A program made the position numbers and the translations under genes. A stretch of DNA of 64,000 nt from JACVRW01 sp034664125 (GTDB lineage Bacteria; Actinomycetota; Thermoleophilia; Solirubrobacterales; Thermoleophilaceae), in the NCBI GenBank assembly GCA_034664125.1, contig JAXDIG010000009.1:67404-131403 (forward strand), given 5' to 3'. The notes beneath the pieces are model-generated. The model saw nothing but the letters and a program-made list of their open reading frames with translations. It was not told the origin of the DNA and did no database searches. Below are positions 50,870 to 58,114 of this stretch, in pieces; position 1 is the first letter of the stretch; every line of letters starts with the position of its first letter.

Positions 50870-51775
50870 TCAGACGAATTGTTCGGCGAGAGCAAGGCCA
50901 ACTCGTTTGAGCGCGAGCCGGGTGGGTCGCCTCAGGGCGTCGAGCTCGTAGGTCGCGGTGTCGAGCATGCCGGCGAGCTGCTCGTCGTAAGGCACGGCGA
51001 TCGATCGGTGCAGGCGCCGCTCGCGCAGCCTTCCCTCGAGCGCGTCCAAGTCTCCGGGCCCTCGGGCGTGGAACTTATTGGCGACGACGGTGGTCTGTTC
51101 GTGCTGGAGGTGCTCAAGAGCGGCCAGCACGACCGTGGAGGTGATCCATTCTGGGGTGCTAACGAGCAGCATCTGGTCGGCCTGTTGGATGGCGAACTGG
51201 GCGAGCGGGCCGGCGACCCCGGTGCCGAGATCGAGCAGGATCGCCTCATAGAAGACCGCCAGCAGCGCGAGCAGCTGGCCGTAGCTCTCCGGATTTAGTC
51301 TTGCCATCAGGTCGGCGTCGTGAGGGGCGGCCAGGAGATGAAGCCCGGTCGGCAGTGTCGACATGTAGCGCCGCAGGTCCGCCGCCGTGTGGATTCGGTC
51401 GAGATCTGTGAGCACGTCGTCCAGCGACTGCTCGCGGCGCAGTTTTTCCGGCGCTAGTTCGGCGAGGGTGCCGTAGTCAGGGTTGGCGTCTACAACGACG
51501 GTGCGTAGCCGCAGTCGGTCGGCGAGCAGGTTGCCGGCCACGAAGGCGCACGTGGTCTTGCCGACGCCGCCCTTAGGGCTGATCACAGCGATGACGTTGG
51601 CGCGCGTGAGGTCTGGGTGGTGGCGCAGCGAAGCCTCGACATCGGCCTCTTGGCGTTCCGCACCGGAAGAGAGCAGCCGCTCGATGCTGTGGCGCAACCC
51701 GGCGGTCGCGCCCGCCGTCTTACCGTCGATGATCGGCTTGGTATAGCTGCGGCGTAGCTCCGTCCGCGGGTTCAC
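50870..51775 (-). CDS. ParA/MinD-like ATPase
   Basis: 301 residues from a GTG overlapping the LysM gene stop. The deviant Walker A KGGVGKTT (68-75) and the following strands (RLRTVVVDANPDYGTLAEL, AILLDLGTGVAGPLAQFAIQQADQ) are typical of ParA/MinD ATPases. No ParB is adjacent. In conjugative elements such proteins position the element or the transfer machinery. It is the promoter-distal gene of the operon that begins with the sigma factor. Confidence 0.85.
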   Translation of the reverse strand: MNPRTELRRSYTKPIIDGKTAGATAGLRHSIERLLSSGAERQEADVEASLRHHPDLTRANVIAVISPKGGVGKTTCAFVAGNLLADRLRLRTVVVDANPDYGTLAELAPEKLRREQSLDDVLTDLDRIHTAADLRRYMSTLPTGLHLLAAPHDADLMARLNPESYGQLLALLAVFYEAILLDLGTGVAGPLAQFAIQQADQMLLVSTPEWITSTVVLAALEHLQHEQTTVVANKFHARGPGDLDALEGRLRERRLHRSIAVPYDEQLAGMLDTATYELDALRRPTRLALKRVGLALAEQFV

Positions 51776-52719
51776 CGCAGTCGCAGTTGTGTGCCGACGT
51801 GCAGGAGGTTGGGATCGCCGGTGCCAATCCGTTCGCGATTGAGCTGCCAGATCCGGGTGACTTGCTTTGCGATCCGGCCGTTCGTCGCGTTCGTACCGAT
51901 CAGTCGCCTCGCGATCGACCACAGGCTGTCGCCCGGACGCACGGTGTAGACGGCCGTGCTGATCGGCCCCGTGCGGGAGGCCGTGACAACAGCGACGGTC
52001 CGCGGGGACGCGGCGGCGGTCGCCCGCGGGGGATCCGGAGACGCAACTGGCAGAACCGGACCGGGTGACGTCTCAGCATTCGACTGGCGATGCGGCCGGC
52101 GCCGGGGTGCGTGCCGCACCCGGCCTTTGTCGCTTCCGGGTGACTGCGCCACCTGATGGCTGCGAGGCTCGCTCGGCCCTTGCGCGGGTGGCGAAGGTGG
52201 CTGCGGCGCGGTTGGCGGAGGTGCGGGAGGGGCTGGCGTCGGCGGTGCGGGAGCGGTCAAGACCGGCGCGGTCGGCTCGTCAACTGGCGGTTCGGCTAGC
52301 GGCGTTGCCGGTGGCGCGGGCTCGGGAACGTCTTCTTCCGCACCGACGTCCTCGCCGTCGCTGTCTGTGCCGGCGTCGGGATTGGTGAGCACATCGCGCA
52401 GGTCAGGTGCTTCGTCGGTTGGTGGGATTCCTGTCTCGTCACCACCCGGCGGTACGCCATCGGCCACAAGCGTCGGATTCTCGGACGATTGCGCGGTCCG
52501 CGGTCCCGGGGCCACGGGGCTGGCGGCGAGTGAGGCCGTCGGGAGAAGTGTGCCGGCAGCGATCGCCGTGGCTAGCACGCGGGCTTGCGCGCGGACCGGG
52601 AGGGTGAGCTCCGGTGTCGGACCAGACAGCCGCTGGCTTACGCAGATCGGGCAGTCGGGACGGAAGGAGAGCCGACCATGGCTAGTCCCGCCGGTTAGGT
52701 GAGCGGTAAGCGAGTTCAC
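51772..52719 (-). CDS. LysM-domain secreted protein with N-terminal zinc-like motif
   Basis: 315 residues from a GTG preceded by AGGAGGAGAAACCC. The N-terminus contains CPICVSQRLSG, a short cysteine pair. A signal-like segment (VLATAIAAGTLLPTASLAAS) and a long Pro/Asp-rich stretch follow. The C-terminal LysM is clear: VYTVRPGDSLWSIARRLIGTNATNGRIAKQVTRIWQLNRERIG, ending HVGTQLRLR. LysM binds N-acetylglucosamine in the cell wall. It overlaps the ParA-like gene by 4 bp. Confidence 0.82.
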   Translation of the reverse strand: MNSLTAHLTGGTSHGRLSFRPDCPICVSQRLSGPTPELTLPVRAQARVLATAIAAGTLLPTASLAASPVAPGPRTAQSSENPTLVADGVPPGGDETGIPPTDEAPDLRDVLTNPDAGTDSDGEDVGAEEDVPEPAPPATPLAEPPVDEPTAPVLTAPAPPTPAPPAPPPTAPQPPSPPAQGPSEPRSHQVAQSPGSDKGRVRHAPRRRPHRQSNAETSPGPVLPVASPDPPRATAAASPRTVAVVTASRTGPISTAVYTVRPGDSLWSIARRLIGTNATNGRIAKQVTRIWQLNRERIGTGDPNLLHVGTQLRLR

Positions 52720-52744
52720 GGGTTTCTCCTCCTGGAGTTGTTGT

Positions 52745-53377
52745 CTACGGGTCGGTGACGTCGTTGTTGGCTGGGTCCATCGCGCACCGGTAGGGCCGGG
52801 CGCCGCCTTCTGCCGCGCTATCGGGGACAAGCGCACTGAGGCCGGTTGGCGTGGTCATAACTACGACAAGGACGATGCCGTCAGCGCGCACGTCTGCGAT
52901 GTCCTCGGTGAACTCGCCGGGCGGTGTAAGGGCTGGGGTTCCGCCGCGGTTGACAGCCCGGTAGAGCTCTGTCCAGGTCGGTAGCCGTCCAGCCCCTTCA
53001 GCGAACCCGTTGAAGGCGTCTCGCTGGCAGATGTCGATTGCAAGCGAGTACTGGGCGGGGCTGCGTGCCGTGAGCTCGACGCACGCGCCCGAGCTGTGCA
53101 CGGTGCCCTTTGGGCAGCGTTGCTGGAGCTGTCCGGCCGTCAGGCCGCCGAGCCGGTCGGCACGTCGGGCGTGCGGAATGCGGCCGAGCCGGGCTTCCTT
53201 GATTCGCGTGCCGCCAAGCGTGTTGCTTTTGAGGTCCCTCCCGGTTAGGGAGCTGTCTTTGACCTCCCGGCCGGTGATCGTTAGTGCGGCGTACGAGCTG
53301 CCGCCGAAAGCGACGAACACTGCGATGGCGGCCATCACGTTTGCGAAACTGAGCCGCCCCCGGATCCAGTCAGCCAC
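52745..53377 (-). CDS. Membrane-anchored protein with ITGRNVKDGSLTG-type motif
   Basis: 210 residues from a GTG. An N-terminal helix (SFANVMAAIAVFVAFGGSSYAAL) is followed by ITGREVKDSSLTGRDLKSNTLGGTRI, the tandem hydrophilic repeat motif found widely in Solirubrobacterales surface proteins of unknown function. A cysteine-containing C-terminal domain follows (CPKGTVHSSGACVEL, IDICQRDAFNG, YRCAMDP). Probably exported and wall-associated. It lies 25 bp upstream of the LysM gene on the same strand. Confidence 0.78.
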   Translation of the reverse strand: MADWIRGRLSFANVMAAIAVFVAFGGSSYAALTITGREVKDSSLTGRDLKSNTLGGTRIKEARLGRIPHARRADRLGGLTAGQLQQRCPKGTVHSSGACVELTARSPAQYSLAIDICQRDAFNGFAEGAGRLPTWTELYRAVNRGGTPALTPPGEFTEDIADVRADGIVLVVVMTTPTGLSALVPDSAAEGGARPYRCAMDPANNDVTDP

Positions 53378-53500
53378 GAGCGTCCTCCAATCGCTGGCTG
53401 TCAGCCGCCGCGAACGGCTTGGGGGGCGCAAGTTTCGCACTGCTCCCCAGTTCGCCACCAAGGGGACCGGCGGCCGACGGGCGTCTGCCGTGGCGGCTGG

Positions 53501-55804
53501 TCATTCCCGTGCCGTCACCGTGATTCGCGTGCTGCGGCTGGCGCCGCTGACGAAGGGGTAGCCGCCCTCAGCCGGGACCCATGCTCGAAAGCGCAGTTGG
53601 ACGGTGCTGCGGATGCGCGAGAAGCGGTAGCGCAGCCGCCAGCGGCCGCTGGGATCGGTGCGCACGGTTTGGAAGGTGCCCCAGTCGGCGCCGCCGACGC
53701 GCCATTGCAGCTCGACGATCTTGCCGGTGCTCGGCACCGGCAGCGAGCGAACCCGTCCGGAAAAGAGGACCGCGCCGCCGTTTGGGACCTCGCGCCTCGA
53801 CACGCGGAAGCTCGATGTCGCAGCGACCCCGATCGCGACCTGTCGCTCCGCCGGCAGGATCAGCGGCGTGCCCGGGTAGGCCACGCGCAGCGTCCTGTTG
53901 CGGTCCGCGCGCAGGGTGTAGCGGTAACGGCCGTCGGCAGCAGTCCGCACAACACCCACGAGCTCCTCGCTCCCGCCCTGCGGCCTCGAGTAGATGTGAA
54001 TCTGCGCCCCGCCGATCGGATGCCCGTCGCGATTGGTGAGCCGGCCACCGATCCTGATTTTGCGGTCAAGGCCAGCGGTCACGCTCGGCCGGTGGACCGT
54101 CACCCGCCGGCGTTTCACGCGGCGCTTTCCTCGCCGGCGCACAGTGCGTTTCTTGACCGCCTTGTGTTCGACGCCGCCCGAGAGCCGGGACTCGATCCGA
54201 AGCGGCAGCTGCAGCAGCATCGGCTGCCCGACTGCGGTCTGGTCGCTAACCGTGGTGTTGCCAGCCGCGTCGCGGGCCACGACGCGAGCGCCGTAGATGC
54301 CAGCCGGCAGGCGGGAGTCGTCGATGCGGGCGACGAGCCGGGATCCCTCCAGCTGCGTGGGCACGGCCTGCCAGACGCCGGAGCCCTGCTGGCTGAGTTC
54401 GATCTGGCCGGCCGCGACACCCGAGTACCGATCCGACACCGGCGCGGACAGCCTTGTCGGGTCGTCCGGGTCCAACGGCTCGAAGACTGCCGTCGGCGGG
54501 TCGGGGTCGAAGCGCAGCGTGACGGGTACGGACGCGTTTGCGGGGTTCTCGTTCGAGGCCGCGTCGACCCGCCACACGGCTATGTCGCTCTCCCCAGGCG
54601 CCGCATCGATCGACAGCTGGTCCGTTGAGCTCGAGCTACCCGGGGTCGCGTCGCAGCGTGTGCTGAGCGGACAGATTCGGTAGCGGGCGCCGGTGATCGG
54701 TGCGACATCGCCCGCGTTGTCTGCGTTCGACCAGCGCAGCGTGAAAGTGGGTGTGTTGCGCCAACCGGTGTCGCCATCGACGCTCACCGCAGCCGCACCC
54801 GGCGCGATCGTGTCGACCCGCATCTGGCCAGCCGGAACCAGCCCTGTCGCGTTGCCCCCCGCGTCGAGGGCCTGCACCCCGACGGTCTGCGTGCCCTCGC
54901 GCGCCCGGCGGACCTGAACATTGAGTGATCCCGGGTCATTGGGGCATGGGACGGGCCGTGTAAAGAAGCAGTCCCTGGTGAGGTTGCCGATCTCCGTGCC
55001 GGCGTCGTTGACGGCCCGCACCGTCTTCACGCCCGATCCGCTGTCGCTGGCCGTGAAGCTGAGGTTGCGGTCGCTGTTGATCCAGCCGCCGAACACATCC
55101 CCGCCAGTGACGGTGAGTTGGGTTGGTGGTTGCTCGTCGACGATCTCGATGCGCAGGTTCTGGGTGACGATGTAGGCCTGCGGCTTCTCGGCGAGTGGGC
55201 AGCCGTGGCGGTTGACGCAGATCACCCGCTGGGCGAGCACCTTGGGACGCGGTACGTCGTACCGCGGGTTGCCAAGGATGTTGTATGTGCGAATCCGCTT
55301 CGGACGCGCAGGATGAAGCGGCTCGCGATCGGGGCATCGATCAAGTCCGCGGCTGTGGCCGGCGAGCAGCTCGTTCTTCACGCCGGGCTGGTTCTCGTCG
55401 ATGATCCGCAGCTGCGCCAGCCAGTCACAGCTACGCCGCCTGGCGTCCCCGCCCCACTGGACGCTCTTGATCACCGTTCCGGGAGGTGCGCGAAAGACCA
55501 GGCCCGCCACATCGCGGTAGCGCACTTCGAAGCGCCGGCGGCCCTTGACTGTGTCCCGCGCGGTGCGGGTCATCAGCCCCTCCTCAGTCTTGCCGACCTC
55601 GCGGCAATCCCGGCGCGTCAGCAGCCCACGATCCTGAACGGCCGCGAACCCCTCGACGCTGTGGTTCGGCGCCGCGTCGCAGAAGCTCAACCAGATGCTG
55701 TTCCCCGCGTGCGCGCGCGAGGCCGTGACCAGCGCGATGATGATCGCCCCGAGCGTGACAACAACTCGGGACTGGAAGCGCAGTCGCAGACGGGTCACGT
55801 TCAT
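53501..55804 (-). CDS. Secreted multi-domain Ig-like protein
   Basis: 767 residues from the ATG overlapping the sigma gene stop (ATGA). A signal peptide (VVVTLGAIIIALVTASRAHAG) is followed by a Cys-containing domain. Several Ig-like/bacterial adhesin strands follow (VTGGDVFGGWINSDRNLSFTASDSGSGVKTV, then VDTIAPGAAAVSVDG and RWSNADNAGDVAP). The C-terminal third has carboxypeptidase-regulatory-like strands (GRLTNRDGHPIGGAQIHIY, VRTAADGRYRYTLRADRNRTLRVAYPG). Likely a surface or adhesion protein, perhaps for mating-pair contact. It is co-transcribed with the sigma factor. Confidence 0.78.
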   Translation of the reverse strand: MNVTRLRLRFQSRVVVTLGAIIIALVTASRAHAGNSIWLSFCDAAPNHSVEGFAAVQDRGLLTRRDCREVGKTEEGLMTRTARDTVKGRRRFEVRYRDVAGLVFRAPPGTVIKSVQWGGDARRRSCDWLAQLRIIDENQPGVKNELLAGHSRGLDRCPDREPLHPARPKRIRTYNILGNPRYDVPRPKVLAQRVICVNRHGCPLAEKPQAYIVTQNLRIEIVDEQPPTQLTVTGGDVFGGWINSDRNLSFTASDSGSGVKTVRAVNDAGTEIGNLTRDCFFTRPVPCPNDPGSLNVQVRRAREGTQTVGVQALDAGGNATGLVPAGQMRVDTIAPGAAAVSVDGDTGWRNTPTFTLRWSNADNAGDVAPITGARYRICPLSTRCDATPGSSSSTDQLSIDAAPGESDIAVWRVDAASNENPANASVPVTLRFDPDPPTAVFEPLDPDDPTRLSAPVSDRYSGVAAGQIELSQQGSGVWQAVPTQLEGSRLVARIDDSRLPAGIYGARVVARDAAGNTTVSDQTAVGQPMLLQLPLRIESRLSGGVEHKAVKKRTVRRRGKRRVKRRRVTVHRPSVTAGLDRKIRIGGRLTNRDGHPIGGAQIHIYSRPQGGSEELVGVVRTAADGRYRYTLRADRNRTLRVAYPGTPLILPAERQVAIGVAATSSFRVSRREVPNGGAVLFSGRVRSLPVPSTGKIVELQWRVGGADWGTFQTVRTDPSGRWRLRYRFSRIRSTVQLRFRAWVPAEGGYPFVSGASRSTRITVTARE

Positions 55805-57141
55805 GGTCCTCCGAGGAATTCGCCGACGCCGGTCTTGGGCGCGGCGGCCGGCGCGGCGGCCGATGCGGTCGGCTGCTGCTCCGGTTCGGCCGCCGCCGCG
55901 GCGGCCGGGTCGAACTGCTCCTGCTCGGGCGCCGGCGGGGGCGGCGTCGGCGTTGCTTGCGCGACGGGCTGGGGAGCGGATTGCGTCGGCTCGGGGGCGG
56001 GCGCCGGAACCGGGGCGGGTGGCTGCGGATGAGTGGGAGGCGGATCGACCTGGGCTGTGCGGTGTGCCGCACCCTTGCGGGGCTCCTTGGGGGCGTCGTG
56101 ATGCTGGAGTAGCTGGGCGACGTTGGGCAGGGGAGCGACCCCCTGGTCGACGCAATACGTGGCGCCAGCCCCAAGCGCGAGGCACGTGCCGATTGCCGCC
56201 GCGGCGGCTCCGGGACGCATCCCGGCCAGCGGCGTCGGGTCGACGGCGCGGGCGTACACCGATGCAGACTGCTGTTTAAGCTGGGCGCCCCCGTCGACCA
56301 GGTGCTGTCGCACGCTGCTTCCAGAGCCACTGATCCGGGCCTTGGCAGCCTCGGCCATGTCGGTGAGGCCCTGGGCGCAGCGCTCGAGCACCCCTTGATG
56401 AGCGTGTTCGGCCGCGGGGATGGGGACTGCGGCGGCGGCCGCTTCGCGCCAAGACCCGAGCCGCTTGAGAAACGCTTGGCAGGAGGCGCACGACATCAGG
56501 TGGAGCTGCGCCTGGGCCGCCTCGCGGCTGTTCGCGAGCCCGAACGCAAATCGCCACACGGTCCGTGACTCCTCGAGGCAGCCGCCGCCGCAACGTTCTA
56601 CAAGCCGCGCGCGGGCCTGCGCCAAGATCCGCTCCAGGTCGCGCTTGACGACGCGCTGACTGACCTGCAGTTCGCGGGCCAGCTGCGGGCGCTTCAGGCC
56701 GCGCGCATAGAGCCCAAGCACGGCTCTCTGCCGCGGAGCGAGCTCGGCCGCGACTGCCTCGAACAGTCCGGCGAGCTCCCGCCGTTCCTCCGTACGTTCG
56801 AGCTCGCGCTCCGGACTCGCCCCAACGGCCGCGTGAACCGATCCGCAATCTGGCTCTGCGGTCGGTGCCTCGCGCGTGAGCAGCCGCAGCCGATCCACAA
56901 GGACGTTGTCCATCGTGCGCCACAGCCACGCGTAGACCGCTGGCGCATCCTCGACAGGGCAAGAGCGCAACGCCCGCGCGTAGGCCTCCTGAAAGGCGTC
57001 CGAAATCTCGTCCGGCGAGCGGCGCGGATGCCGACGCCGAAGCGACCGCCTTAAGCGGTCGGCCAAGTCGCCGCTCGCGATCCGCTCTAGCGCGTCACGC
57101 GTGACGTCGGAAGCTTCTGGAGGTGAGGTCGTGATCGCCAC
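55801..57141 (-). CDS. ECF sigma factor fused to zinc anti-sigma-like motif and membrane anchor
   Basis: 446 residues from a GTG at 57141. Region 2 (residues 20-90, with DEISDAFQEAYARAL and MDNVLVDRLRLL) and region 4 (115-180, with LAPRQRAVLGLYARGLKRPQLARELQVSQRVVKRDLERIL) form a sigma factor. A zinc anti-sigma-like motif HLMSCASC follows (H214, C218, C221). After a helical stretch comes a hydrophobic segment (about 311-330, AAAAAIGTCLALGAGATYCV) and a Pro/Ala-rich tail. This order suggests a membrane-tethered sigma released by signal. It heads the five-gene operon. Confidence 0.82.
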   Translation of the reverse strand: MAITTSPPEASDVTRDALERIASGDLADRLRRSLRRRHPRRSPDEISDAFQEAYARALRSCPVEDAPAVYAWLWRTMDNVLVDRLRLLTREAPTAEPDCGSVHAAVGASPERELERTEERRELAGLFEAVAAELAPRQRAVLGLYARGLKRPQLARELQVSQRVVKRDLERILAQARARLVERCGGGCLEESRTVWRFAFGLANSREAAQAQLHLMSCASCQAFLKRLGSWREAAAAAVPIPAAEHAHQGVLERCAQGLTDMAEAAKARISGSGSSVRQHLVDGGAQLKQQSASVYARAVDPTPLAGMRPGAAAAAIGTCLALGAGATYCVDQGVAPLPNVAQLLQHHDAPKEPRKGAAHRTAQVDPPPTHPQPPAPVPAPAPEPTQSAPQPVAQATPTPPPPAPEQEQFDPAAAAAAEPEQQPTASAAAPAAAPKTGVGEFLGGP

Positions 57142-57610
57142 CGCACCAAGAGACGGCCGGCGCCAGGAAGTGGCCCCTGCCTGGCGGAGCGACTGGCCCC
57201 TATCGGGATCAGGCGGGGCATCCCGGCCCGAACGCGGCGGCGCTTTCTGCGGTCCCTCCCTCTGGGAGTGACGCGGGTGAGCGACGACACCAAGCAAGGT
57301 GGGCGGCCGGGTCCTTACCGCCGTTCGAACCGATCGTTTCCCTTGCCGGTCTTGCTGCTGCACTCAGGCTCCTACCTGACCCGAGCTTGGCAATCCCTCC
57401 AGACTCGGACGCCACGAGAACTGAGGACAGTTATGTACCCTTCCGCTGGACTGCTCTAAACCAGTCGAGGTCGTTCAACACGGTTCTGAGCTGCCCGCGA
57501 CACCGAGCTAGCGCAAAACGCGAGCACGGGGGCTCGGGGGTTTGTCGCGCCCACCCAGACGGGCCACGAACGCCCGTCGGTGCCCTTATCCAGGGCGGGT
57601 CCCGGACGCT
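57142..57610. other. 469-bp gap upstream of the sigma-factor operon
   Basis: No supported gene. It should contain the promoter of the sigma-factor operon, but no clear hexamers were seen on the minus strand. It marks the edge of the continuous conjugation block. Confidence 0.45.
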
Positions 57611-57877
57611 TTAGAGCGGTTCCTGCTTGAGCGTGATCCGCACCGTTGCAGTGTATGTGTGCTCCATCGCTCCGCGCACTTGGCGCTGTCGCACGAGCGC
57701 CACGGCACCCAGCTCGTGAAGCGCACGCACGTGATAGCTGACATTCGCGAGCGACTCTTGCATCTCCCTCGCGAGCTCAACCGGGGACGCGTCTCGGTCA
57801 TACAGCCGCTCCAGGATCGCCAGCCGCAAGGGGTGGGCAATCGCCTTCGCTGCGTCAGGCGGCGAAAGCTCAGGCAT
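57611..57877 (-). CDS. Small ArsR-like winged-helix regulator
   Basis: 88 residues from the ATG at 57877 (a GTG-type start at 57925 is possible). The HTH is AIAHPLRLAILERLYDRDASPVELAREMQESLANVSYHVRALHELGAVALVRQRQVRGAMEHTYTATVRI, a typical ArsR/HTH_20 winged helix. No metal Cys motif. Alone between the conjugative block and the patatin gene. Confidence 0.75.
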   Translation of the reverse strand: MPELSPPDAAKAIAHPLRLAILERLYDRDASPVELAREMQESLANVSYHVRALHELGAVALVRQRQVRGAMEHTYTATVRITLKQEPL

Positions 57878-58078
57878 CGCCCCATCATCGCGCCCTGCGA
57901 GCAACGCGACTACCTCTAGGCGCACTACGTGGCACGTCCCACCGCCGCACGTCCTCGTATCTCAACAGAGCTTGATTGCTGAAGCCACTCCGTGAAACTC
58001 TCCCATGCCCTCGAACCGGGGGACAAATATGTCCCGCACCGAGCCAGAGATTGCGTCCTCGGCGAGAGCTGCCAGCAC

Positions 58079-58108
58079 TTGACGGTCCCCTTCTTACAGT
58101 TCTAGCGT
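58079..58108 (+). promoter_or_regulatory. Promoter of the patatin gene
   Basis: TTGACG (58079-58084), an 18-bp spacer and TAGCGT (58103-58108). The -10 ends 6 nt before the ATG, so a leaderless transcript is likely. This is the best-matched promoter in the right half of the window. Confidence 0.6.
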
Positions 58109-58114
58109 TGTACT

